Under the pieces are notes generated by a model. The model saw nothing but the letters and a program-made list of their open reading frames with translations, had not been told where the DNA came from and searched no databases. A program made the translations under genes and the position numbers. A stretch of 64,000 nt of DNA, taken from the NCBI GenBank assembly GCA_032433595.1, contig JASWJB010000024.1, positions 186,001 to 250,000 on the forward strand, given 5' to 3'. The DNA is from Conoideocrella luteorostrata. Lineage: Eukaryota; Ascomycota; Sordariomycetes; Hypocreales; Clavicipitaceae. Of this stretch, positions 44,750 to 56,600 are shown one piece after another (the first letter of the stretch is position 1; each line of letters starts with the position of its first letter).

Positions 44750-46802
44750 ATGGCGCCAGAGCTGTCTTCTCACGACAATAGGCTGGCTGAGATCGACAGC
44801 ACCCAAGTCCCGGGCACAGTTCATCTTGTCGATTTAGATCACAGCGCTGCCGCGCCGCATGCCCGCAGTCATTATGATATTATCCTTGTGCCAGCGCCCT
44901 CGTCTGATCTAAATGATCCACTTAATTGGTCGCCAGCGCGGAAGCGTCTGCACCTCATCTGCTTGATAGTGTGAGTGAAAACATCATTGGTCGCTACGGG
45001 GAGGATATCCAGAGTTTAAATTCGGCCGGGTTCTACGGAGCAAGGGATGAAAAATTAAGGCTGACGCTGGGAATTGTGTGTTATTTTTGGGTGCAGATTT
45101 GTTTTTGTCAATGGCATGGCCTTGTCGGTTGTGTATTCGGTGTTGGTTCCGTTGTCGCCCGCACTGCATGTCACTGGTACGTCCACTACGCCACCGAGAC
45201 AATTGTATAATAGCACATCACTAACGCGACGCGTACACAGTCAGTGATTTAAATGCTGGTACGGGGTACATGTTCCTGCTGCTTGGATGGGGTTTACTCT
45301 TCTGGCAACCGTTTGCACTACAATATGGAAAACGACTTACATATCTCTTGTCCATGCTCGGCATTGTTGTATGAGTGCCTCCCATCTACACCCGGAGCCA
45401 CCACAGCTCAGCTCAATAAATTCCCAAACGTCACCATCATGCTAACAAGAGTGGGGATAGGCTGTGTCTATCTGGAGTCCGTATGCTAACGGTAATGGGC
45501 ACTGGATTGCGCGAAACATCGTCACCGGGTTCGTGGCCGCCCCCATCGAGGCTCTGCCTGAAACATCCATTACAGATATTTACTTTACCCATGAGCGAGG
45601 CACGTATATTGGATGGTACGCATGGGTATTAGCATCGTCCAACTATTTTGCCCCTGTTATTTGCGGCTTTATCAATGATGGCATGGGATACAAGTGGCCA
45701 TTCTACTTCATGGGTATATTTGGCGGCGCTGCGTTTATCTTCCTCTTCCTGTTTATGGAAGAAACCAATTATGATCGATCGGCTGTCAATACCGCGGATG
45801 CCGCCAATACTGTGACGACACCAAGCACTGAACCCGGAGCAGAAGGCGACTTTGAGAAAGCGCCAACTGAAGCGCCAGCGAGGCACGCGGCGGCGGCGGC
45901 TCCATTGCGCGGTAAAGAAAAGACGTTTATCCAGAAGCTGTCTCTGAAGGACAAGCCGCGGCCATTCCTCATGCATCGGCGTATCTGGCAAGCACTCAAG
46001 CTGCTTGCGTGGCCCAACATTTTCTTCGCGGGCTTCTCGTATGGCACTTATCTGATTTGGTTCAACATTCTGAATGCGACTGCTTCCATCATTTTGGGCG
46101 GCGCTCCCTATCACTTCAAGCCAAGTATTGTTGGGCTGAGCTATATTGCCTGTCTTATTGGCGTCATTATCGGGTATGTCGCGCAAGAAAGGGATCAACG
46201 AGAGATCCATTGGACGTGCTAACATGAAGGGGTCACAGTTCTGCATACAGCGGTATCGCATCGGACTGGATTGTTATCCGGCTTGCTCGTCGAAATCGCG
46301 GCATTTTCGAACCAGAGCAGCGGCTCTGGCTCTATGCCGGTATGACTATCGCTGCTCCATTTTCACTCCTGTTGTGGGGAGTCGGTGTACGTCTATCGCT
46401 CTGTTCCTAAATCTTGTGCCAGGTGTACTAACGGAATAGGCTGCCCACCAAATCCACTGGTTCGGCCTTATCTTCGCCATGGTCATTCTTGCAGCCACCA
46501 GCGCCGCAGGTGTCACGCTCGCTGTCGCTTATCTCGTCGACTCGTTCCCCGAAATTTCTGGTGACGGCCTCACGTCCATCATCCTCATCCGCAACACCAT
46601 GAGCTTCGCCATCGGCTATGGCATCACACCGTGGCTAGATGGGCTGGGCCTACAGAACTGCTTCATCAGCGTGGCTTTTGTGGCTCTGGCCATTTGCTCG
46701 GTGTTTTTGCCTATGATCTGGTTTGGAAAGAAGTTGAGGTCGATGAAGAAGGAGAGCTATTGGCGGGAGGTGCGGGTCCAAAAGGATGTGAAGGTTTATT
46801 GA
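44750..46802 (+). CDS. MFS transporter (DHA1-like)
   Basis: Plasma-membrane proton-driven transporter of 550 residues in six exons: 44750-44970, 45097-45176, 45241-45368, 45461-46173, 46239-46386 and 46440-46802. All introns have GT...AG, and all phases close. The N-terminus is hydrophilic and holds [17 protein letters not shown], the usual DPxNW lead-in. Helices follow: [62 protein letters not shown] with [11 protein letters not shown] (the family A-like loop), [19 protein letters not shown], a long central loop, then [16 protein letters not shown] and further TMs up to [18 protein letters not shown]. Members export drugs or take up small molecules; substrate unknown. Confidence 0.92.
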
Positions 46803-47270
46803 CGCGCGTCACGGGTGATGAGATGAGGTGCTCGAACTGGTTATGAAGCTTTATGATGTATGTGCTAAGAATAGTAGTTATGAACAACCCGGAAGAGTGG
46901 CATCTGGCCTCTCAACAACAAAACTAGCTACATTAGGTAGCTCTCCACTCACTTCCGATGAGCAGAAACCTAAACCTGTCAACAAGTTTTGACAGACACA
47001 CACCCTCCACCCCTACCTCTCCTCGCTCGTCTTACTGATTTCCATCGCGTTTGCTATCTTCAACCACTCTGCATGTGGGCAACCCCGGTCTCTTTGATGG
47101 CTTTGCATCCCTCGAGAGGAAGTTACGAACATCGCTTACTCGTCAAGTTCTACAGCAAAACCTATCATGTTCATCCACTAGGACAATATAAATGTTCTTT
47201 GTATTATCTCATAGCGCGCATGCTTTAACCTCAAAGACACCACCCATCTTTAGAAAAACCAGACCCATCA
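46803..47270. other. Intergenic, no gene seen
   Basis: The 3' flanks of the convergent MFS gene and hypothetical gene. Confidence 0.5.
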
Positions 47271-47753
47271 TCACTCCGAATAGCTTGGCGGATGGTCCAC
47301 CATACGACATCTCGCCTTCATAAAGCACAATACCTCAAAAATCTCCGCACACACCCTCGACCCCCTCTTCTTCCAAGCCATGCCCGGCCACACGTAAGTA
47401 CAGAAACTATCCAGCCTGCTGTCATGGGTCACCGTGTAAATGAACCTTACATAGTGGTCCTCCACCGTCCAATTTGTCTTGTCCGGGTTATATTCATGAA
47501 ACTTAATATTGTTTCCCTGAACTGTGTCATAAGCGATAAGTACCGTCGTTTGCTTGTCCGGCTCAGGCACATCAGGGTTCTTGGTGAGGCAGTCGTGCCA
47601 GAACTCGGCCCAGGAGCCCTGGACGCACCTGCTCTTGAGCCACGTTCCGAAGCTGGCGGCGTCCTCGAAGGGGAGCGTTTCCAAGAAGAGCCGCTCATGC
47701 TGAGCGGACAGGCCGAGCAGAGGCTGAGGTGGGCGCGGGTCGGTGGTGGTCAT
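47271..47753 (-). CDS. Hypothetical protein, 160 residues
   Basis: Not recognised. A single open frame starting MTTTDPRPPQPLLGLSAQHE, soluble and rich in Trp and acidic residues (FGTWLKSRCVQGSWAEFWHD), with KQTTVLIAYDTVQGNNIKFH as a possible beta strand region. Composition and GC at third positions look coding. The open frame extends upstream to 47867, but the Pro-rich start at 47753 is more natural. No signal peptide or membrane helix. The C-terminal third (after SRLDSFC) could instead be intronic, so the end is uncertain. Confidence 0.5.
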   Translation of the reverse strand: MTTTDPRPPQPLLGLSAQHERLFLETLPFEDAASFGTWLKSRCVQGSWAEFWHDCLTKNPDVPEPDKQTTVLIAYDTVQGNNIKFHEYNPDKTNWTVEDHYVRFIYTVTHDSRLDSFCTYVWPGMAWKKRGSRVCAEIFEVLCFMKARCRMVDHPPSYSE

Positions 47754-50371
47754 TGAATGGGAGTGGTGTTTAAGGAAGCTTGCAAAAGCGGCGGAGAGGG
47801 AGTGGTGAGAGCAACGACAGCGACTCCTTTGACCGACCATCAGGAAGAATTTAGGTACTAGATACATTCAAGGAGACCGGGAAACTAGGAAACTCGGTGC
47901 CTCGGGGTCATTGGGTATTTTATATTTCTATTTTCGTTTGTTGCCTGACAGCCTCGTTTGCCTGAGTAGCACGCCAGACAACTAAGTTCGGATGCTGACG
48001 CTGAGAATTCCCACAGAAAAACCTAGAAAGAAGGTTTGTTTATCTGCCATTCTCTCTGCAGTAAATAGTAGCCTCTCCTGTGGCGCACTAATGGTATGAT
48101 TGCCTTTTCAGTCCATACATACTCCATGGAGGTTCAAAGAAGTATTGCGTGGACGGGAATGGGTCTCCCACAAAAAAAAATAGTTAAAGCTTAGCTAATT
48201 TGATCAAGCTATTTAAATTAGGTAAAAGGGGTATAGGTCGGAAATTCAGCCTCCCTTTTACACCTAAATTACATCTTTATTCTGAGCTCTGCTCCTCTGC
48301 CTACTATGCTTACGTCACTACATTGAAGACTGTTCGCACACCGGATAATCTCGAATGGAACCGCTCAACCATTTCATCTCACTGTCGACGAGGTCCCAGC
48401 AAATTCAATTAGATTTCTACCTAATTCTTTGAACCGAATTTAATTTGCATGAGCGGGCGTGTCGGACGCCGTCCTCGTACTTTAGTGGATGTGTGAGAGA
48501 GATTGAGGGAGCTTTAGGTCGACCTAGTAGAAATCGATCGTAGGCTTTTCCAATTGCACGTAAAATATTCAAGTCATCAAGACATCCTCCCAGCGTTTCA
48601 TGGCATGCTGCAGCTATCGCAAACAAGCGGACCTTGGTCCGGTAAACGATAATTCGTGCCATGAGCTGTTCTGCGCTCTGCTCATAAACACCTTTGTACT
48701 TCCTTTTCGCTCTTCACGCGGGACCAAAAGCGAGTGCCTTGAGCGGTTACCACTTCTCCCGCTCTGTAGTCTCAAGGATCCTCGCTCTTGTAGTTGTCTT
48801 CGGCCTCTCCTCCAGATGTGAAGACTCGACGTCCACATACAATGCCACACTGTCTGTACGCGCGAGATCCATTCCACCTCCGCGTTTGTCTCCAGCATCA
48901 TGGGGTTGATCGTGCAATCTATTACGTACTAGTACCTGGTAGACCAAAAACAATGCGGAGGGCTACTCCAAAGTGGAGATTATGTTCTGCAAAGCGTGCC
49001 ATGCCCACCATGGCACATGGGATTCGGAAGGGAAGGCGTCACGTCTTCGTGAAACAGCGTGCCTACTGTACATTATTCCCGGCGGCGCATAGCTTGGTTG
49101 GGACGTGTGGAGTCCATTCAAGCCCCCGTACAAGCCAATTTGGAGCTTATCCGCTGAGGCGGCGGCAAGACACATTTTTTGCTAATCACGGCAATTCACG
49201 TCCCTGGCTAAACTTGGGGTTGGCATCTCGCGCAAGTGGAGTTGAGGCTCCGACCTCGGGCACTGCATCGGGTCTATGAAGATTAATTGACATAATTGAA
49301 TCACGGGCATTAAGCACACTACGGATAGAGATGGCTGCTGTAGTTGAGGGAATTATTATTATTATTTTTTAGCCCCAGAGGATCAGGGTCAATAGGTCAT
49401 ATCATGTATCACGGAGTTGAGTAGGTAGGTAATTAGTTATCAGTTACAATCTACAGCAGGGATAGCACATATTGTACTTCCACAGCACCCAAGTGCCGGC
49501 CAAGCCGATGAAGACGCACTGCATGCCCCCAATTTACTGGTGCCGTAGTGGCTGACTGATGCCGGAGAGGGCGCAAATACGGCTGTATCTTCGGCCCAAC
49601 TCGAAATGACTCGCTCATTTTTACTTGCCCCTGCCATAACTTGCCTGCATTTGGCAGCTACAGATATGTAGAACGGAGGCGCCGTGCATGGGTGCAGGCG
49701 ACATCAGAGAATTAACCATATTGTATTGCAAAGCTCTTTGTGTTCTAGATACCCCGAGAGCCTTCAATTGATTATCGTGTTGATTGCACAGGTTTGGCGG
49801 ATGTGATAGCACAAGCTTCCGGGCCAAGGCCATCCATCCGATGCTCTTGAGCCGGGGCACGCGACCCGCCGCGGATCCGAGGCGTCCCCAGACTTGGCTT
49901 GCATGGTATCGTGGTTATGGAGTACAGATACGGAGCATATTCGGGTGCTATACGGAGTACTCCGTACGGAGTACTTGGCTAAGTAATAGTTAACTAGCTG
50001 CGCAGCATGGCAGTTCGATAGCGTGGGCGTTCCTATTTAAGTGACTTTATCCTGAGACGAGACTAGCTCGACATGCTTATCATCACGATGCCATCCCGGA
50101 TTCCGGTTTATTCCCCTCCTGTATACTCCGTACCCGGAAGCCATTGAGAATAAACCTCATCGCCTGCCCACGTTTGTATTGCTCAACGGCTTTCGGCCGC
50201 TTTGCTCCTCTGCGATTAACCGACTGCGTCGACCAGCCATCGTGAACGTGCTGTGTAATTGCTACTGGGACTCACAAGCCATGAGGCATTCTTCGACGAA
50301 TTCCTGTGTCTTGCTACAGTAGACGGATTATCCGCTTCTGCAATTGAGAACAAACAGCCTGAACTGACACC
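47754..50371. other. 2.6-kb intergenic region, no supported gene
   Basis: Short frames only. Near the right end, three interlocked copies of the 9-mer at 49951-49973 form the palindrome TACGGAGTACTCCGTA (49951-49966), with another copy at 50124-50132, about 240 bp before the permease start. Confidence 0.5.
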
Positions 50372-52102
50372 ATGGAACCTCCGCCAGCCCGTCGCGGCGG
50401 CAGCATCAGCCAGAATGGCAAACGACGCACCAGCATCGTTGACGATGCCACGGCCCTCGAGACAATGGGCCACAAGCAGGAACTGAAGCGCAATTTCTCC
50501 ATGCTCTCCATGCTCGGATTGGCGTTCGCCATCCTCAACACCTGGACCGCTCTCGCCGCCTCCATTACACTTGCGCTCCCGTCTGGAGGGTCCAGCTCCG
50601 TCATATGGGGTCTCATGGTCGCCGGTATCTGCAATCTCTGCTTGGCTGCCTCATTAGCTGAGTTCCTCGCGTCATATCCAACCGCCGGTGGGCAATATCA
50701 CTGGGCGGCCATCATTTCGTGGAAGGGCTCCAGCCGCGCCATCAGCTACATCACCGGCTGGATCAACGTCTGCGGATGGGTTGCTCTCAGCGCCACCGGC
50801 CCTTTACTGGGAAGCACCTTCATCATCAACATTATTTATCTCTTCAACCCAAAATATGACGCGAAACCATGGCAGCAGTTTCTCATCTATATCGCCTTCG
50901 CGCTCATTGCGCTGGTCATCAATGCGTTTCTCACGAGACTCTTGCCCTACTTCACCAAGGCGGCCTTCATCTGGTCCGTCACAGGATTCGTCGTTATAGT
51001 CATCACGGTGTTGGCGTGTGCTTCGCCAAACTTCCAGAGTGGAGAGTTCGTCTACGGCCAGTTTATTAACAATGTCGGGTGGCCGGATGGTTTGGCCTGG
51101 ATGCTGGGGCTGCTCCAGGGGGCGTTCGCGCTGACTGGTGAGTTTGGCCGCCAATAAGTTCCTCGTCCAGAGCATGATTGAACTGATGTGTGTAAACTGT
51201 AGGTTTCGACGCAACTGCGCACATGATTGAAGAAATCCCGGACCCTCAACGCCAGGGCCCCAAGATCATGCTCTACTGCATCGGCATTGGAATGTTTACC
51301 GGCTTCATCTTCCTCAGCGCCTTACTGTTCTGCGTCAACAATATCGACGACGTTATCAAGTCCAGCTCGGGTCCACTCCTGCAAATCTTTATGGACGCAA
51401 CCAAGAGCAAAGCCGGGAGTACGTGCATGCTCATCTTCCCGCTGCTGTGCATGGTCTTCACGACAGTGACTCTCGTGTGTACGAGCACACGGATGAGCTA
51501 CGCCTTCGCACGAGATCATGGCATGCCGTTTAGTCGCTTCTTTGCTCGTGTACATCCCACTCTTGAGGTGCCTCTCAATGCGCTCTTCTGGACCGTCGGA
51601 TGGGTTATCGTGTTTGGCTGCATCTTCTTGGGATCGAGCAGCACCTTCAACGCCATCACTTCAGCCTCGGTCGTTGCTCTCGGTGTGACGTATGCTATCC
51701 CCCCGGCTATCAATGTGCTACGCGGTCGAAAGATGCTGCCGGAAAACCGATCATTCAAACTGCCCGGACCGTGGGGCTGGATTCTCAACATTGTAGGTCC
51801 TCTATCAGAATATGCGCAAGTGCTATTTGGCACATGGCTGACATTGACTCCAGGTCGGGATCCTTTGGTCCATTCTTACCACTGTTCTTTTCGTCTTTCC
51901 GCCAGAACTTCCCGTCACGGCCAACAACATGAACTACTGCATTGTTGCGTTTGGGGTCATGCTTCTGATTGCCGGATTAACGTGGATATTCGACGGACGG
52001 AAACGCTACACAGGGCCGCATTTGGATGTGCAGGGGCTGGTGGAGGGTACGATTGAGGGGATGGAGCCAGTGAGGACGACACCATCTGAAAATAAGACGT
52101 GA
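50372..52102 (+). CDS. Amino-acid / GABA permease (APC superfamily)
   Basis: Twelve-TM uptake permease of 534 residues. Exons 50372-51137, 51203-51792 and 51854-52102; introns 51138-51202 (GTGAGT...GTAG) and 51793-51853 (GTAGGT, GGCTGAC, CCAG). After a hydrophilic start comes ELKRNFSMLSMLGLAFAILN, the family's TM1 lead-in, then SYPTAGGQYHWAA, GWINVCGWVALSATG and, across the first splice, ALTGFDATAHMIEEI (GFD/E motif of GABA permeases). TSTRMSYAFARDHGMPFS and HPTLEVPLNALFW follow. The third exon restores ILTTVLFVFPPELPVTANNM and FDGRKRYTGP, expected at the C-terminus; without it the frame reads into an unrelated tail. Substrate within amino acids, choline or GABA cannot be fixed. Confidence 0.93.
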
Positions 52103-53649
52103 GAGGAGATGGTCAAAGGGAACAACTCGGTCCCTATTGATGCGTAGAGGATATGTGCTCGAAGGTAGTGAATTGAGTTCTATTGATGACACGTTGCTTA
52201 GGCTATTCCTGATTTCTTTAGTGTCCGAGTGTTTGGCGTGTGTCATGTCACTGGCCTTATATCGCAGCAACGATTGTTTACATCACGCTGCTCGCTCCAG
52301 GTATAGTTATTGGGGGGCAAGGGCTCAGTTGCAGCAGGCGTGGGATTGAGAGCTCACGATGCGAATCATCACACGAATGTTCTACTTCCGACTACCGTAC
52401 AGTGCCATCCACCCTATAGTCTTAACAAAGGCCCTGCCCGTGGAGCTCGATAGATTAACATGATGGAATAGCTTTACCCCATATCTAAAAAGGATAATTG
52501 GCTCTTATTTTAATTTCTTTACCATTTCTTCCGACGGTGTCCTTAGTCCCGGCATGTGACATTTTTGGCTCAATGCACGGATAATACAACTATTGGCAAT
52601 TTTATCTTTAATATCACTCATTTACATTTTGTTGACCATCGAAATCGAAAGCTGAGGGATGCGAGCATAGAGGTGTTTAGCTGCAGCCTTGTTCGCTGGC
52701 TTCCCACAATCTGCCACCCACTTCAATATTCCGCATCTGGAGCTACTGCTACTGCGATCTACTCGCTTCGCCATTTGTACCCATATTTCAAGCCATTATT
52801 CCATCATTTTTCGGTCATGCCTACGATAAGTTGTACAGGTATACTTCTGCTATAGGCATGGGTATGTCTCAGCGCTGATAGCTCACTCCAACTTACTCAA
52901 TCAAAATTGGTTTGTCGCTGATTAAACTCAGGGTTGTTCGAAGTACAACTTATGATATTGTGATTCTCTTCGTCAGAATATGTACACATATCTTTGATGA
53001 CTATTTATGCAACTATGACGAGTTGAAGAAGCGACGAGGAATCGCTAGTAGGACTTCCGGCTTCTGAAAGGACAGTCGACAGGAAGCTAACTTAGGCTCC
53101 AATGTTGTTGGCGGACTGGACAAAACCAACCTCGGTGAATACAGCTAGGAATTAATGCCTAAAATTGATTGGGCACGATGAGCGATGCGAGCGGGATGCT
53201 GCCTGGTTGTTCGACATACTATTGGGTGGAAGTTGGGTACCACCTGTCAGTGCATTACATTTAGGGGCGCGACACCATTGAGACTGTCAAGCATCTCCTC
53301 TCGAAATTCATAGTATACTACTTAGTGGACAGTTTTCTGCATTCTCAGCCTCAATTATCTTTCAACGCTGGGCTAGTCACTATCGCTTCCTTCCACGACC
53401 CAAAAGAGTATCACTAACTCGTGTAACCTCACATCTGACGACGCGAATCAGCAGACAGCAGAAACTATCCGACAGAGTCTGCTCCGTCTCCGCCCGTGCC
53501 CTCGGGATCACCACCAATCCATATTTACCGAGGAACTCGAAGGCGGTGTTTACGGAAACGAGCGAGGGCACGCTTCGGAAAGTCGAGCGATCGCTTCGAA
53601 CGAAAAGACCAACAGCGATTAAGGACCCATTTCGATCCCAGAGAATAGA
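52103..53649. other. Intergenic, AT-rich, upstream of the NLR gene
   Basis: No gene seen. The stretch 53380-53571 is open on the minus strand, but it lies within the likely leader of the NLR gene and has no match. Confidence 0.5.
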
Positions 53650-56600
53650 ATGGAGACGGGTAGTGATGGTGCTACTGCTCGAAAACCAGCGGACAGCGGC
53701 GCCAGGCCCCTAGCAGACTACACTGTGGGTTGGATCTGCGCCACCAGCACCGAGTATGTTGCCGCGCAGGCTTTTCTCGATGAGAAGTATGGAAGTCCAG
53801 AGCATACACACCCCAAAGATAACAATGATTATACTTTGGGTAGAGCTGGGAAACACAACGTCGTCATCGCCGTTTTGCCTCTGGGGGAGTATGGTGCCTC
53901 TTCTGCAACAGGCGTCGCAAAAGATATGCTACGCAGCTTTCATAATCTCAGAATTGGCCTCATGGTTGGTATTGGAGGAGGTGCTCCAAACCAAAAGCAT
54001 GACATTCGCCTTGGCGACGTCGTGGTGAGTGCCCCTGGGGATGGCAGTGGTGGCGTGTTTCAATACGACTTTGGTAAGATGATTCAGGGCCAGAGTTTTC
54101 TTCCGACAGGATATCTAAACCAACCGCCAGCCTTCTTAAGGGCAGCGGTTAACGGACTCAAAGCTCAGTATGAAGTCGACGGCCACCAGCTCGAGCCAGC
54201 CATCGAGGGTGTTTTCAAACGCAAACCAAGACTGCGGGCGAAGTATAGTAAGCCAGATCTACTCAGCGATATACTATATCAAGCTGAAGTCATCCACCCT
54301 CCAAGCAGTGAAACAAACTGTATGGTATCATGTGGCACCGACCCAACGAAAATAATACCCAGACGCAAAAGGACTGAATATGACGATGACCCAGCTATTC
54401 ACTATGGCTCAATTGCCTCCGCCAATGCTTTAGTGACAAACGCTACAATCCGAGACAAGCTTTCAGCTGAGAAAGGTGTCCTCTGTTTTGAAACGGAAGC
54501 AGCGGGATTAATGAACCAATTCCCTTGCCTAGTGGTCCGCGGTATTTGTGACTACTCAGACACCCACAAGCACAAGGAATGGCAAGGGTACGCAGCGATG
54601 ACAGCCGCTGCGTACGCGAAGGATCTTCTGTGTCGTCTAGTTCCTGCTAAGATCAAAGCTGAAAAGAAAGTCTGCGATATTCTATCCGGTACGTTTAAAG
54701 TCTCGGCGTCGTATCACGATATGTTTGCATGCTAATAAGACAACAGGCCTTCATGAAGTTGCAGAAGACCACCGGGATATAGCAAAGGAGCAGCTTCAAA
54801 TACAAAAAGATCGTGCCAAGGAGATGCTATCCAAAGAGGAACGCGAGTGCCATCGATTATTCCGACTCAAAAACAGCAGCAGCGATACAACATACGAGTG
54901 GTACAAAGCTCGGGTAGAAGAGAGGGTTGAAGGCACATGTGTTTGGCTTCTTGAGCACGAACACTTCCAATCTTGGCTAAAAGATGATGCCGGTCCTCTA
55001 TTGGTCTCTGCTGACCCTGGCTGTGGAAAGTCAGTGCTAGCTAAGTACCTGATTGACCACTACCTGCCACAATCGTCAACTATCTGTTATTTCTTTTTTA
55101 AAGATCAAGACCAGAACACTGTTCAGCAAGCACTCTGTGCTGTGCTCCACCAGTTGTTTTCTCAAATGCCATCTCTGATAAAACACGCCATACCACAATA
55201 TCACAAAAATGGGCCAGAGTTAGCCAAAAATACAGAATTGCTCTGGCAGATCTTGCGAAACGCTGTTAAAGATTCCCAGGCAGGGCAGGTGATTGTAGTT
55301 CTGGATGCCTTGGACGAATGCGCCGAATCAGAGTTTGCCAATCTTGTGCGGAATGTGGAGAGCCAATTTCGCCAGGGTCAATTAGGTTGCGGCAAAATAA
55401 AATATCTTCTAACCTGCCGCCCGTATGAACGCACTATATCTGAGTTTCGAATCTTACTAAACACATTTCCGAAAATCCATATCCCCGGAGAGGAAGAGTC
55501 AGATAAAATTAGTCAGGAGGTAAACAGAGTCATCACTTGTCGAGTTAATCAGCTATCAGAGAAGAAGCAGCTCTGGCCTGATATAAAGAATTCTTTAGAG
55601 GAAAAGCTACGAGAGACCACTCACCGTACTTATCTCTGGGTATATCTTTGTTTTGACTACTTGGATAAAGAGGACTTTAAAAAGACAGCAAAGGGGGTAG
55701 AAGCCGCTATTGCAACACTCCCGAGGAGCATTGATGAAGCTTATGAGCAAATACTCCAAAAGTCAAAGGATCATTCCCTTGCCCGAAAGGTACTGAGCAT
55801 CATCTTAGCGGCGCATCGACCTCTAACATTAGCAGAGATGAATGTTGCAGTAAATGTGGATAATGACAGCAAAGTAAAGTCAACCCACGATCTGGATCTA
55901 GAGATCGAAGTAGACTTCTGGAATCGTCTTAGGTCATCGTGTGGTCTGTTTATCTCAAGTTACGGGGGTAAGATTTATTTTCTCCACCAAACCGCTCGCG
56001 AGTTTCTCATTGCAGATTCACCGTCAGACACAAATCTTTCGCGACAGACACTATGGAAGCGCTCTATTACGGTCCAGCACGCACAACTCGTTCTTGCGGA
56101 AGTCTGCGTGCTCTATCTGAGCTATTTTAACTCCAGCAACAGCCTTCTTACACATGAGGAGGACGAAGAGGACGAAGGCAACTACGCTCTCTTAAATTAC
56201 GCCTCTGAAAGATGGGGCTTTCACTTCCGGGGAGCAGAGATCAATGAAGATGCAAGTTTAGTTATTTGCGCACTCAACATCTGTGATTCAGGGTCCAGGA
56301 GCTTTTCAATATGGTCTGAAATCTTCTCGGCTAAGAACGTAGACATAACCAACTTTACAAATCTTATGGTGGCGTCATATTTTGGCCACGAAGCCATCGC
56401 GAAGCTGCTTCTAGATGATGGCGCCGAGGTCGACTCAAAAGATATATATGATCAAACGCCGCTCTTATGGGCCGCTAAAGAAGGCCATGAAACTATTGCA
56501 AAGCTGCTGCTAGATAAAGGCGCCGAGGTTGACTCGAGGGATAATAAGTATAGCCAGACGCCGCTCTTATGGGCCGCTAAAGAAGGCCACGAAGCTATCG

